Source: Liopterus haemorrhoidalis (Eukaryota; Arthropoda; Insecta; Coleoptera; Dytiscidae). From it: DNA of 64,000 bases. The notes under the pieces were generated by a model that was given only the letters and a program-made list of their open reading frames with translations, did not search any database and was not told where the DNA came from. The stretch lies in NCBI GenBank assembly GCA_963971575.1, contig OZ020616.1:24521120-24585119 (forward strand). Reading direction: 5' to 3'. The position numbers and the translations under genes were made by a program. Position 1 is the first letter of the stretch, and each line of letters begins with the position of its first letter. Positions 1 through 10,702 of this stretch are shown here, in pieces.

Positions 1-167
1 TTCAAATTATTTTTCTAAATATGTCATTTAAAAAAATATCATTTGTCATATTTTAATTTTGAGTAGTGACATCTTAAATATTTTGTAAATATAATACTAA
101 CCTAAAATAATACAAACATAACCCAAAACTGTAAAGCGTTTTTTACAATATAATCAAGTTTCTAAAA

Positions 168-496
168 GTCAGTAATACACTATAAAAATCACCAAAATAA
201 CTAGATCTAGTTTGTCCTTACAAAAGTGAACAGCCTGTATAAGTTGTTCATTTTTGTAAGAACAAACTAAAAGGAAATTTTGTTTTCAATAGTTTGCACC
301 TTTGAAACTGTTTGTCATGCCGGTATTAAAAAATTATAAAAAATGTCACTTTCTTAATAATTATCAGAACCAATAAATCTAAAGATTTTACAGCGTAATG
401 AATATTTTAAATTGTCATTTAAAGTCCGTATTACACTATAAAAGTAACCAAAACAACTAGATCTGGTCTGTCCTTACAAAAGTGAACAGCTTATAG
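168..496. repeat. Diverged direct repeat pair with an internal inverted arm
   Basis: Two copies of a roughly 73-bp segment lie at about 168-240 and 424-496. Both contain ACTAGATCT followed by TTACAAAAGTGAACAG. The first copy is followed at 246-267 by an inverted version of its right part (GTTCATTTTTGTAAGAAC), so 210-267 can fold into a hairpin. This looks like an old MITE or a terminal fragment of a TIR element; I cannot assign a family. The rest of 1-790 is A+T-rich with no coding signal. Confidence 0.6.
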
Positions 497-798
497 TATA
501 TTTTATTTTGAAATACGTTACAAAATCTAGTGGCTTTGGTGATTGTTGTGTTGTAAGTGGGCTTTAGAAAGGATGTCAACTTGTAAATATGGCTTTGATT
601 TTTCTTTGGTTATATTCATTCAAAAATTACAAATGAAAGATTGTCATTAATGTCAATTAATTGTCAAATATTTTGAAAGGTGTCATCTCAGAATTACCAC
701 CATTTAAGATGATATAAATATACAACATAAAAAATGAAGTTGCCCTCTTAGTTATATATTAAAAAGTGAAATAGAGTATACTTAAAATTTTCATTGAA

Positions 799-822
799 CC
801 CTAACCTAACCTAACCTAACCT
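799..822. repeat. Interstitial telomere-type repeat (CCTAA)n
   Basis: Nearly five head-to-tail CCTAA units, i.e. TTAGG on the minus strand. TTAGG is the ancestral insect telomere unit. The array is short and flanked by ordinary A+T-rich sequence, so it is an interstitial array and not a chromosome end. Degenerate GAACCTGAA-type repeats follow at 839-890. Confidence 0.85.
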
Positions 823-1137
823 ATAAAAAATCTGTTATTGAACCTGAAACCGAACCGAAATTACCATACTGAACCTGAATCCGAACCTGAACCTAAATAA
901 ATTCAGCTTCAGGCCCCTGATATTTATCAACCTATTCTCCTAGCCTAGAGCATTTATGAATTTGTCTCATCTTGGTATGAGATCAAAAATTCCTGTATGA
1001 TAGAAATCTAGCTCTTGCATTGTTAACCACACAGAGACAGCATTATGTAGGTACACTTGAATCATCTATTTTGTAAATAGGAGTAGTGAAAAGGTGAATT
1101 TTTAAATAACACACGTCAGTAGAATCATAAACACTAA

Positions 1138-1273
1138 GGGCCGGTTTCTGAAAGCCTAGTTGAGTTTAATCTTTTGGTTAAACTCAGTTATAATATAACA
1201 AACCCATAAGTCACCGTAGCAACCATTTCCTAACTATTTAGTTATAGTTAACTAGGCTTTCAGAAACCGGCCC
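1138..1273. mobile_element. PIF/Harbinger-type MITE, 136 bp
   Basis: The ends are perfect inverted repeats of about 24 bp, beginning GGGCCGGTTTCTGAAAGCC on the left and ending in its complement at 1273. The element is flanked by the trinucleotide TAA on both sides (1135-1137 and 1274-1276), the target duplication expected for PIF/Harbinger elements (TWA). There is no coding capacity. The perfect arms suggest a young insertion. Family assignment rests on terminal GGGCC and the 3-bp TAA duplication. Confidence 0.85.
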
Positions 1274-1275
1274 TA

Positions 1276-2322
1276 ACAAAATTAACTTTATTCTTTAAAA
1301 GAAACTCATATTCCTTAAATGAACTTATTTAAGGTAGAACGATCTTATGAACCTCCAAATTAAATTCAACTTCCGCTTCTTCAGTGTTGCCAATTTGTAA
1401 AAAACTAAATCTTAGTTCGCCCGTAGCACGCTAGAGGTCTATTCATAACAATCTGTGTACCGCTGTCGTCCAAGATATGTCTTCAGCGGTTCAAACTGTT
1501 AAATATCTGAGCGAAGCAGACCTGGACTGTAAAGAGGAAGGCCTAAAATTTAGTAATGAAAAGACTGCAGTAGGCCTATTGTACATGTTTTGCATCATCT
1601 TGGTGAACTGACAGCCCGTTTCTATGAATCTTTCTTAATCATTATAATTTCCTCCCGATTTAATTTTTTCCCTCCCGAATCATTAATATTTTGGCCATTC
1701 CCACCGAGCATATTTGCCGTGTCCCTCTCAAGATATCTCATATCTGTCAAGATGAGCCTATGCCAGCAGTATCAGCAGACTTGCCTCGCTTACTGCTTTC
1801 TTGAGTTGTCCATTCGAGTGCTACTCTACTGATTTAGGGAGTGCTTCTCCGCAAAATATAGCCGCTATTTTCGCCACTTAATTTCGTGGGTTTAAGGCTG
1901 GTCCAGTTCCACAGCTAAATATTTAAGATTTTGCCTGGATTCTTCCCAACATCAAAATTAAAAATTTATCTAAAATCAGGTATCCTATACCTCAACAAAA
2001 TCGTCACGTCGACAACATTGACTAAGTTGAACACAATAGTTGTTTGTATGGATGGGAAAAGTAAAATTTAATTATTGACAAATTGAAATAAATATACCAC
2101 AGTTTAACAATATTTTATGCTTACTAAAAATGAAATTTAACAGTATGAAAAATTGTAAAATATAGCTTATATTAAGCGAATAATAATAACTGCTTATAGG
2201 CGAACGTTTGTTAATAGAATAATTACTTTTTATTACAGGAGGACCATTGTCTTAATCAGATTGTCCATAATAACAGTAGTATCTACAGAGTATGGCGAAA
2301 ACGTTTTAAAAAATGTATGTGA
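1276..2322. other. Non-coding stretch with a weak LINE-like trace
   Basis: Mostly A+T-rich sequence without a recognisable gene. Around 1477-1572 the + strand reads as a short phrase ending in EGLKFSNEKTAV, which resembles the segment after the catalytic motifs of non-LTR reverse transcriptases (GLKFS..KT). It is too short to be sure. The frame from 1590 to 1832 has no recognisable similarity. Confidence 0.3.
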
Positions 2323-2420
2323 AGTGTGAATTTTCGCACATTGCAGGGTTTTGCAGGTATATAATAAGTGAAGGCGGCATGCTCAGTGTGTAGGACAAAT
2401 TTTGCTTTGTAGTAATCACG
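2323..2420 (+). repeat. Isolated terminal arm of the 20979-22372 element family
   Basis: The sequence from ATGTGAAGTGTGAATTTT through GGGTTTTGCAGGTAT closely matches the left terminal arm of the large TIR element at 20979. No matching right arm was found nearby, so this is a solo or truncated end. The stretch from 2421 to 3170 is A+T-rich; it has a T-rich run at 2919-2960 followed by sequence like the 3' end of an antisense LINE. Confidence 0.5.
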
Positions 2421-3170
2421 GAAAAATGAACGATATTTTTAAAATAATTTATCGTCTGTTAATCCAAGAGCTTTAAAAACAAATTTTATGTTATTTTTTT
2501 TTTTTTGTTTATTTTAATTTGAATACTTAATACCATTATTTAGGTTTCTAAATATGTGCAGTATTTTTTTTTTTTAAATAGCAAGGTTCATTAAGATTTT
2601 GAAAATTGCGCCTATGGCTTCCATTGGTTGTTTTAACATAATATGCTCCGTCCCTCTGATTTCGTATACATGACACATAGAATGAAAATATAATTCCAAC
2701 AATTTTAACAGGTTATTAAATTTACGCACTTAAAAATTAAATGCAACATTTGCGAAAACGTAACTAGAACTTTGACAAAATAAAAATGGAAAAAAAGCAA
2801 AAAATTAAATTTTCTTTAGGTTGCTACGTAGCAAGCGAGCAAGCTAACCATTAGACCAGTATACGCCTTCTATTATAGTGTGTTACATAACTACCATGAG
2901 TTCGGATCAGATTATGTTTTTTTTTTATTTTTATTTATTTATTTTTTTTTTATTTACTTATTCGAGTTGCAGACAGGTCGAACCCAGTTAAGCAACTACA
3001 AATATGCAAAAAAACAATTTACAATTTAATTAATGGTACATCAGTTACATAGTACATAAGTTATTAATGTGAAGCAGTTACTATATATAAATATAAAAAT
3101 ATAAATACCACAAAATATGTTAAATTAATTTAAATTAGTAAATAATTATTCAAAATAACAATCACTGTAT

Positions 3171-3443
3171 TCGGAAAATAACTTATTCTTTGTGATGAGT
3201 TCAAAAAGTAATTACATAAGGATTGGCTAGGGAAAAATGAAATAATGTCTACTGCAAGCTTTAGAATTAATTAACTGTCATCACTGTTGTTTTATGTCAT
3301 AAGTTTATATTGTTATATAAAGATTTCAGTAGACGTTATTTTATGTTTCCATAGCCAACCCTTATGTAATTACTTTTTGAACTCATGGTATAACTTTTGT
3401 ACATCGTCATCCAAAAAAACACAAAGAATAAGTTATTTTCCGA
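3171..3443. mobile_element. Foldback/MITE with long inverted arms
   Basis: Inner arms start near 3195 (ATGAGTTCAAAAAGTAATTA) and end near 3386 with the complement. They enclose a short loop including ATAATGTCTACTG and its complement. Outer arms CGGAAAATAACTTATTC (3174 on) and its complement (ending about 3443) extend the palindrome, but with about 35 extra bases on the right side. A second copy of the inner element, with intact ends, lies at 57767-57996. This supports a dispersed MITE family inserted in, or joined to, another inverted repeat. Confidence 0.7.
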
Positions 3444-3599
3444 AAACATAATCCGATCATAAATTCCTGTTGAACTATTCCGGTTCACACCAATGTACAT
3501 TACTTAGAATTTTTTCAGATTTTTAGTTTAAACCATCTGGGCTACAGGGTGTTGGAGAAATTTTTGTTGCACATTTTTGGAAAAATTTCTCATCAAAAT

Positions 3600-3915
3600 A
3601 ATTTATTTTGCAAACATAAAATTTTGATCGTTAATTCACGTACTAAGGTCTTTCATTTGATACCCTACTCAGAATTTAAAAAAAATATTTTACTTTATAT
3701 ACGATGAGCATATATTTGTTTATATTTTTAAGGGGATATGTTTTTTAGATGTTTTAGTATTTTTCCTATGTGCGGGTCAAAGAGTTGTATAAGCATGCAA
3801 AATTTTAACTCCCTAGGTCTAGCCGTTTGGCTACAAGTTGTATGGAATAGACAGGCAGACAGACAGTCGACAAAATGACGGCATAAGGGTTTTTTGGTCA
3901 TACCTACAAAACCCT
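3600..3915 (-). repeat. Inverted partial copy of the family seen at 8045-9117
   Basis: Read on the minus strand this begins GGGTTTTGTAGGTATGACC, followed by a PyCTGTCTGCC-type tract and a GCCAAACGGCTAGACCTAGG phrase. The same order is found at 8045-8290 and, more diverged, at 25200-25350. It is an internal fragment of the unclassified TIR family whose best copy is 20979-22372. Confidence 0.6.
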
Positions 3916-4012
3916 AAAAAATCGTTAATGTACCTAATTAGGCTAGGTAAAAAAAAAAATGGTCGACCGCGAACTGCACTTTGACTGAACTAGAACTGTT
4001 AAATACTATTAA

Positions 4013-4290
4013 CAGGGGCGCACCCAGGAATTGGGGGGGGGGCATAAGACAAAATTACTTAAATTATGAATAAAGTTGTCACTTTTAAATTACAAGTGAT
4101 GATCTAAAAAAAAAGGTCATCGCTTCTGAAATTCAAGTGAAGACCGACCGAAAAAAAAGGTCCTCACCTCTATTTTACCAAAAACGTTTGGAGCTCTTGT
4201 GGGAGGAGCTCATCACTTATACTTCAAAACACAAAAACACTTAAAAACCACGTGTTTTTGGAGCTCTTGATCCTGAGAAGCCGCCCAATG
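4013..4290. repeat. Degenerate hAT-related fragment with AAAAAGGTCCTCACC units
   Basis: Starts with AGGGGCGCACCCAGGAATTG and a G run, which resembles the CAGTGGCGCA-type termini of hAT copies elsewhere in the window. It then holds two or three units of the motif GTGATGACC...AAAAAAGGTC, shared with the minisatellite inside the hAT MITE at 23471-23898. No right terminus or target duplication could be identified. Confidence 0.45.
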
Positions 4291-4486
4291 AACTTCTAAA
4301 AAAAAAAAAAAAAATTAAACATAAGGTAATTAGCGACCTCTATTGTACGTTCATGTATACAATGTGCAAGGAACTAAATATGCTGGTACGGGCGCTTCCC
4401 ATAGCGTAATAGAACAAAACCTGTAACAGACTATATGATAGTAAAATCTTCAAAGAAGAATATTTGGCGGTTATCTTAACAGATAG

Positions 4487-5170
4487 GTGTACAATTACTC
4501 AGAAAGTTTTAACTACCATAGTACTGTGATAGAGAATTACACAATAACGACTGAAAATAACGTATTGTCTGAGGCTGGAAGTAACTATACGTTATTGGGA
4601 ATCGAATTTTTGTCAATAGCTAATATTATACTGGACATTGGTATTAGCATTTTTGAGGTACACCCAAGAAAGAGTATAATTATGAAACTGAATAAAAAAA
4701 AAAGAAAGAGAGCACATAATATGAGCTTCTCCGAAATGAAGGAGTCGCGCTTGACGAGATGCAACGAAAACAGTTATATGCATTTTTAGCAGCAAATATG
4801 ATAATCTTCGCAACAGATGGAGAAGGAACATCATACTCCGAACATTGTATCAAATGGTAACGTCAAAGAAATAAACAAGAATTAGACAAGATAATTGAAT
4901 TGGGAATTATCCCCTGGGCCGCGCCAGTAGTGTTAGTTGATATAGACTAGAATGATAGCTGGGCTTTGGACTCATTGACCGTAGGTGACAATTATCAGTT
5001 GCCGCATATAGACCATCTCCCACACTCTGCAAAACGCACAAATTTTATGTCTATAATCGACTTGACAAAGTGGATTCTGGCAAGTGCCTGTTCGCGAAAG
5101 TAACCAAGACATAACCATATTCGTAACCCCATTTGGAACATTCAGTTTTAAACGAATGCCTTGTTAAATA
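4487..5170 (+). pseudogene. Ty3/gypsy-type pol remnant (reverse transcriptase)
   Basis: An open segment at 4487-4789 is followed by sequence reading as the start of a Ty3/gypsy reverse transcriptase. The visible phrases are LGIIPWAAPVVLV, then LTVGDNYQLPHIDHL, then FMSIIDLTKW (motif A with its catalytic Asp), then NPIWNIQF in a shifted frame. The usual order (SPWAAPVVLV, NAVTVGDNYPLP, FSxIDLxxGYWQ, TPFGTFQF) is preserved, but there are in-frame stops, a shift after the DLT motif, and no YxDD box. This is an inactive fragment. The preceding open segment could be the region between protease and RT, but that is inference. Confidence 0.75.
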
Positions 5171-5221
5171 CAAAAACGAACATTTTAAAGACTTAATTTT
5201 AAAGCCCGGTTGAATAAAAGT

Positions 5222-5795
5222 CTTAAAACTATATGTAAGCTAAAACTCGAAAATTACCTAGCAACACACTGGACATCTGGTCAGACGAGAGACAGCTAAC
5301 AGGAACGTTTTCGTTAAAAACAAACACCTAGTAGCTGTGTTTTTCGATATTGAGAAAACCTATGACACTGCATGGATATGTGGTATTCTCCGTACTCTAC
5401 ATGCTTAGGGTCTCCGGAGACGCTTGATGTTCTTTGTAAAAGACCGCATGTCGAACCGGCGCTTCAAGGTGTGGATCGGACGTACCCTGTCACAAATGTT
5501 CGAGCTGAACAGTGGGTTTCCACAGTTCTCCATACTGACCATTAAACTATTTTTGATGCGAACAGTGCGGCTTCATGTATTCGATTCCCGGTACAGAGTT
5601 CGATATTTGTCGATAACATTGGTATCTTTGTCGCCGGACAAAAGACTAGTACAAGCGAACGCCAGCTTCAGCTGACTATCAATCGTCTCGAAACATGGTC
5701 AACCGAAAATGGCTTTAAATTCTCGAGCAGCAAAATTGTGTGTGTCCATTTTTGTAGGAGAAGGGGTGTCCATCCCAACCCTACACTCACACTAA
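5222..5795 (+). pseudogene. Non-LTR retrotransposon RT fragment (Jockey/I-like)
   Basis: Translating + frames gives LVAVFFDIEKTYDTAWICG (RT motif A, FDxEKxYDT), a stop, then RRRLMFFVKDRMSNRRFKVW, then FELNSGFPQFSILT where the family has GVPQGSILS, then LQLTINRLETWSTENGFKFS. The order and spacing match non-LTR reverse transcriptases of the Jockey/I group. The YxDD region is broken by a frameshift and several stops are present, so the copy is dead. It abuts the gypsy RT remnant, implying one was inserted beside or into the other. Confidence 0.8.
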
Positions 5796-5982
5796 TGCCT
5801 CATTTTCATGCGAGTGTTGGAAGTGTGGAACAAAAAATTCAACCAATAGGATCGCTTTATTTTGAAAAAAACCGTACCATGGTATCGTAGGCGCGGTGTC
5901 GCAAGTTCAGAAATTTCAACTCTAGCGCCGGCCGCACTGGCGAAACCATAGAAACAGATATATTTTTTCGGAATGGTGAGAA

Positions 5983-6467
5983 ACCAGTGGCGAAGGGACT
6001 AGCTCCGCTAGACTTGCTCTCCCATAAAAAAAAAAAAAATAATAAAAAAAATACATAAAAAAAAAAAATTAAATTTAAAAGAAGATTTAGGTAAATCTTC
6101 AAAAATTCATCAAATTATGTCCTATAAAAATTTTTGTTCAAGGTTTGGTTTACTAGTTACGAATTTTTTTAAATTTTAAAGTTTAATAACTTCCGTTTCC
6201 GGTTTCGGATTTTAATAAAAAAACAATAGGGTTCTTCCCAATTATTAGGATAATTTTTTAGTACCAGAACGAACTCTTTAAGTTAAACCGTTTTTGAGTT
6301 ATCGTGTATACACACAGACACACACACATACGGACGGCACTTCGAAAATAGGTTTTTTGGATTCCCTGGACCATGAAACGTGGTCATCAGTCAAAATCTC
6401 GACATCGAAAATTTTCGCGATTACAATACTTTCCCCTTATATATAAAGGTCGGGCAAGTAAAAATTA
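5983..6467 (+). repeat. Dispersed repeat family Y, + copy
   Basis: About 480 bp that recurs inverted at 48421-48868. Shared landmarks in order are the TCCGCTAGACTTGCTCTCCC end, an A-rich tract, ATAACTTCCGTTTCCGG, a CACACAGACACACACAC tract, GGACGGCACTTCGAAAA, and the end TAAAGGTCGGGCAAGTAAA. It has no coding capacity and no target duplications that I can identify. Class unknown. Confidence 0.75.
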
Positions 6468-6670
6468 AAAAACGTAAATTGATGTAGCGAAATAGCGACT
6501 TTCGGCAGTCATAAAGTTTATTATTATGGATTCGGTTTCAACATCTGGACTGCAGAAGTGTCATATAGTGGGTATACTGGTGATATACCCCAAGTACAAT
6601 GGTATACCCCAATTAAGTGGGTATTACCGTAAAGTCAAAGCAAGCCTTTGCCCAGGATCAATAGGTTCTC

Positions 6671-7016
6671 TGATTCATAGCACGCTGATTCCTGTGCGAT
6701 TTGATTTAAATTAATGTCAATTTAATATCCATTTTTCTCAACATTTTTATGATGTAAGGGTACTAAACTGTGTATTCGTTGAATTCCGTATAAAATTCCA
6801 TTCTGATCAAAAATATAAAAAAAATATGTTCTCATTTCAAATAAGAAAGTTGGGTTCCATATTTAGAGAACCACTGATCATAAAAAAGGTTTGTTAATAG
6901 TTTTGTAATAGACTTGCAAAATGGTATTTCTTTGCTAATTTAACCAACCTCGTAGCTCTTATAGTTCTCGAGATAGCAATGGTGGTACACTTAGATTGAA
7001 TACCCTGTATATTTTT
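6671..7016 (-). mobile_element. Terminal part of a mariner-like element
   Basis: This 345-bp block is a close direct repeat of 11456-11800, and its left part recurs inverted at 9955-10070. On the minus strand it begins ACAGGGTATTCAATCTAAG, the ACAGGGTGTTC-type terminus common in insect mariner/Tc1-like elements. At 11456-11800 the same block lies just upstream of transposase remains, so this is the 5' end of the same family. The 6526-6670 segment has no recognisable coding content. Confidence 0.65.
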
Positions 7017-7245
7017 ATTTTCGACTAAAATTATAACAGTCAGTTTGCTGTTGGAATATCGTCGTAGCCCCAAAAGATGTACGAAAAAAAGGACTTCTAT
7101 GGCAAGAGCATTTACTAATGAAAAAAAAAGTCGGGTTTAAAACGACTAAAACTATTATTTTCTGATAGCGAACCAAGCGGAGGTGTTCTGCTAGTTCAAG
7201 AAATGGTGAGTTTCAGACTTGTTTTGCAAGAGGCAACTAAGTGAT

Positions 7246-7660
7246 ATTCGGTCCTTGTATATATATATAATCCTTTATTTCCCTTCGACCTTTCAGTGTT
7301 TAGGGTATTTACTACAATTACAAAACATATCATATATCCTATCAACGTCCTAACGTCATATTAACCATACATTACATTACATTACTATGTATTTTATTCC
7401 ATTCTCTTCCCTTCCAACCATTTCTTCACCCCTCCTCCTATGTCCCTTCCTTCCTCCCCATTCCCAGGTAACCTCAACCCTCTTCCTTTTCCCTCCTTCT
7501 GCTTCCCACCAGGCATCTTCCTTCCTTCCGTTACACTTTCCTGTTATCCTTCCCCAATCTCAATCCTTCTTGCCTCTAATTTCCTCCTCTCCCCCCGTCC
7601 ATCTTCGTGCAACAGGTCTAATGTGTTCCCCGACCCGATCTATTCGGACCTTGTATATAT
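7246..7660 (-). mobile_element. 5'-truncated retroelement insertion with 19-bp target duplication
   Basis: Flanked by ATTCGGTCCTTGTATATAT (7246-7264) and ATTCGGACCTTGTATATAT (7642-7660), an 18/19 match typical of LINE-type target duplications. The insert runs antisense: its minus strand ends in GAAGGGAAATAAAGGATT at the left. The purine-rich minus strand resembles 3' regions of LINEs. No reverse transcriptase motif is left, so clade assignment is not possible. The 7387-7660 open frames on the + strand are by-products of the pyrimidine-rich composition. Confidence 0.75.
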
Positions 7661-8044
7661 GATTGTTGGTTTTTTCGATACAAAAATATTTACTTCGTGG
7701 TATTTTTGCAGTAATTTATTTTCTTCCAATAATTTATCAGTTTACGGTTTATTGTGAGGTATTTCCAAGGTTTCTGAGTAACAACTGGCTTTTAATAAGG
7801 CGGAAGAACGCTGCTGCTCTTAGTCATATAGTTAAGAGTTTGCAGTGAGGTTGTAACGTCTAGCGAATATTTGGGGAATATTTCGACTCAAACGGGTTCA
7901 AAACCCGCCAAAAATAGTAAGTTTATTTTTTTAATTTGAGTGTTTATTTAGCACTATATTGTTATTTGAATCAAATCAAAACTTTTTTTGTGTTCCCTTC
8001 TTTTATGCAATTACTGCTATCATCGCGTTACACGAAATATTTTC

Positions 8045-9117
8045 TTTTTAGGGTTTTGTAGATATGACCACAAAAAACCCTTACAACGTCACTAATGAGT
8101 CTGTCTGTACGGCAAAAATTGTAGCCAAAGGGCTTAACATAGAAAATTGAAATTTGGCATGCTTGTAAAACTCTTGGACCCACATACAGGAAAAATAATG
8201 AGAGTTCAAAAAAACACATCCCGAGATAAATATAAACAAATAGATACTAATAAAAAAATAAATACTTTTTTTAAATTTTAAGTGACATATCTAATGAAAC
8301 CTCTGAATGCGTGAATCAACAGGCAGTTTTTTCTTTTTTGAAAAATCAATTTTTATATAGGATTTTCGCAAAAAATATGTCAAAAAAGTTTGTCCCCCAC
8401 CCTATCCCCCATCCAAGAGGGGTTGTTCTAAAAATTTGAAAAAAATCTCCATAATGAATAGCAACTGGAATAGATCAACAGGAATTTTTGATCAGATTAG
8501 TTTTTCAAAATATGTCGATTTTTTTGTGTCGTCGATAAAAAAAATTTATTGTATGGTATCAAAAGAAAGCTCTTAGAACGTAGATTAAGGAACGGAATTT
8601 AGTTTTTAAACTTCGTTTTCTTTAACACGATTTTAGCCAAAAATGTGTTTAAAAAGTGCTTGTCCCGCACCTTTTTACCCAAAGATGTTAAACTAAATAT
8701 AGATAATATACATTGATCTGAGCCGGATACGTACCAGAGGAATTTTTGATCCGATTGAGTTTTTGAACAATATTACAGTTTTTGTGTTTTTCACAAATTT
8801 AATAATTTTTTTAATTCATGGCTAAATTATGGCTAATGATGTTATGTGATGTTATTATACGTTGTGATTCAACCTTTTGTTTTTAAGGTATTAAAGAGGA
8901 ATAAATCATTTATAGTAATGAAATACTTATAAATCAAATAACACATTGTTAATAGTGAAAAATACGTTCCTGAAATTGAAAACGAAGCTATTTATAAATA
9001 TACTTTTTATTAATCTAATGAAGACTTGAATACGCAGCAAATGGAGAAAAAAATCCAGGGATTTTTGGCAAATAATTAAAATTATTAAATAATCACATCA
9101 AATGATTTTGATGTGAT
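8045..9117 (+). repeat. Copy of the unclassified TIR family (X), 1.1 kb
   Basis: Begins GGGTTTTGTAGATATGACC and ends in ATCACATCAAATGATTTTGA. It shares ordered segments with 21600-22280 of the complete-looking element, for example TCTAATGAAGACTTGAATAC, GGGATTTTTGGCAAAT, and a GATTTTAGCCAAA tract. Its outer arms are reduced. It carries no recognisable protein. Confidence 0.6.
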
Positions 9118-9198
9118 TATATTTATTTTACATATATTTCAACTAAAATCATTTTTACAAAACTAGAACTAAAAAAATCTACCGAAACGGTATTTTCC

Positions 9199-9432
9199 TT
9201 GATGAACAGCTTTTGGACAAGTGACAAGACTCAACTTGATGTAGACACATTAAAAGCAATATTACTGATTAAAGTAAATTATGAAGAAAACCGTGCAGAT
9301 TTTTATAAAATGCTTCAAAGCAAAAAATACTGTGATTTTAATAAGGTTGCTTTTAATAATATAAGCCATTTATCAGTGATTGGAAATTATAATTATTCAT
9401 TGGATGTAATTTGTATTAAAAAAATTAATTAA
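9199..9432 (+). pseudogene. Short open frame, possible hAT/ZMYM-type fragment
   Basis: A 77-codon open segment beginning MNSFWTSDKTQLDVDTLKA. The phrase FWTSDKTQLDVDTLKAILL followed by NYEENRADFYKML has the look of a C-terminal piece of a transposon-encoded protein, but I do not recognise it firmly. It has no splice context and lies between repeat copies. From 9433 to 9928 I see no gene; a C run is present at 9451-9462. Confidence 0.3.
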
Positions 9433-9928
9433 ACAATATTTGAATAATTACCCCCCCCCCCCACCGATAAGATCCCGTCCCGAATTTTGAACTAAAAAAT
9501 ATGGTCATCTTAGATTTATTCACTAAAATAAAAAGGAAAATAATTTCTACATTAAAAAAACCCTTCAAAGTTAAAAAATTAAACTGTTTTATTCTAATAA
9601 TTAACATTATAGTAAAGTGAATAGAACAACACTGGAATTGGTTTTACATGTTTTTACTGACCAAATTATCCATGAGGTGTTGGCTTCTGAATTAGAACAT
9701 ATAAGACCAGCGGCGTATACAGGACTCATATATTGGGAGGGGCACTTAGGATACTTGCCTGTAAGATGGAAGGGGGGTCAAACTGGTGGCTCACGGGCCA
9801 CTATACTCTATCTCTAAAAGACTGATAGTAATAAAATTTATTATTTGTAAAAAGTTATTGTTTTATCACACAGAAGCGTCAAAACAAAAGCGACAAAATA
9901 TGAATAGTTCGAAACGAAATATTGTTAA

Positions 9929-10075
9929 AAACAACCGAGTGGCACACTCGGTTGTTTAGTACCCTTACATCACAAAAAATTTGAGAAAAATGCATTAATT
10001 AATCAATTAATTAATATTAAATTGACATTAATTTAAATCAAATCGCACAGGAATCAGCATGCTATGAATGAAACA
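9929..10075 (+). repeat. Perfect hairpin plus inverted mariner-end fragment
   Basis: At 9929-9957 a 13-bp stem (AAACAACCGAGTG and its complement) encloses only three bases. It runs directly into GTACCCTTACATCACAAAAA, the inverse of the block at 6671-6770 and 11456-11560, which is the interior end of the mariner terminal region. Confidence 0.6.
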
Positions 10076-10118
10076 AATGAATATCAAAATGTATTGAACA
10101 GTTTAATTGTATGACATT

Positions 10119-10271
10119 GCCGACCGGCGTAGCGTAGTGGTAACACATGTGCTCTGCGTTTCGAAGGTCTCGGGTTCGAATCCCGTTCAGGCATGGAAAT
10201 TTTCTCAAATAAAAATTGTCCTGGCTAATTGCCACAGCAGCAAAGGCCATTAAATATATAAAAAAAAAAAA
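10119..10271 (+). mobile_element. tRNA-derived SINE
   Basis: About 150 bp with RNA polymerase III promoter elements. An A-box-like TAGCGTAGTGGTAACAC lies near the start, and the B box GGTTCGAATCC is at 10173-10183. A body (CTGGCTAATTGCCACAGC) follows, then a poly-A tail at about 10260-10271. It cannot be a working tRNA gene because the acceptor ends do not pair and it continues into the body and tail. A related tail (CCAATTGCCGTAAAGGCAAA then A-run) occurs at 33145-33192. Confidence 0.8.
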
Positions 10272-10282
10272 TGTATGACATA

Positions 10283-10688
10283 CAGTCTGTTCCAAACGGT
10301 TAAGCGGAACTAAATGGGAACTTAGTTCTTTTAGGTTGTCACGAGAAGGGACCTTGCTTGGGTTATTTCATTTTTCACGTTGGGATGTCAAAATTTAAAA
10401 TTCCAACAATGAAACCATGGAAACGAATGACATATGTCAAAATTAAATATTTTTTTAGATATTTTAATGAGAAAAAAATAAATAAATGGAAAATTTGTAT
10501 TAAGAATGACACAAAAAATCAAAATATAAAGAAAATTACATTTTAAAATGATATTAACCTTAACCAAAAAATGTTTATTGTAAGTATGATTTACAAAGCT
10601 TAAACAAAACGGCCGAAAGGCACGATTTAAACGATGAAAGTAACTAGATTGCAAAATCTAGTTCCGCTTAACCGTTTGGAACAGACTG
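10283..10688. mobile_element. Mariner/Tc1-type MITE with perfect TIRs
   Basis: TACAGTCTGTTCCAAACGG starts at 10281, and its exact complement ends at 10690. The inverted repeat is perfect over 32 bp including the TA dinucleotides, which are the expected target duplication. The 406-bp interior has no transposase. Perfect ends suggest recent activity. It lies immediately beside the mariner-like transposase remnant at 10703-11080, but the termini differ, so it is probably a separate insertion. Confidence 0.85.
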
Positions 10689-10702
10689 TAGTACAATTTT
10701 AA

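Noticed and set aside
799..822. Chromosome end marked by CCTAA repeats
   Set aside because: Fewer than five units with ordinary sequence on both sides.
10119..10190. A functional tRNA gene
   Set aside because: Pol III boxes are present, but the acceptor ends do not pair and the unit continues into a SINE body and poly-A tail.
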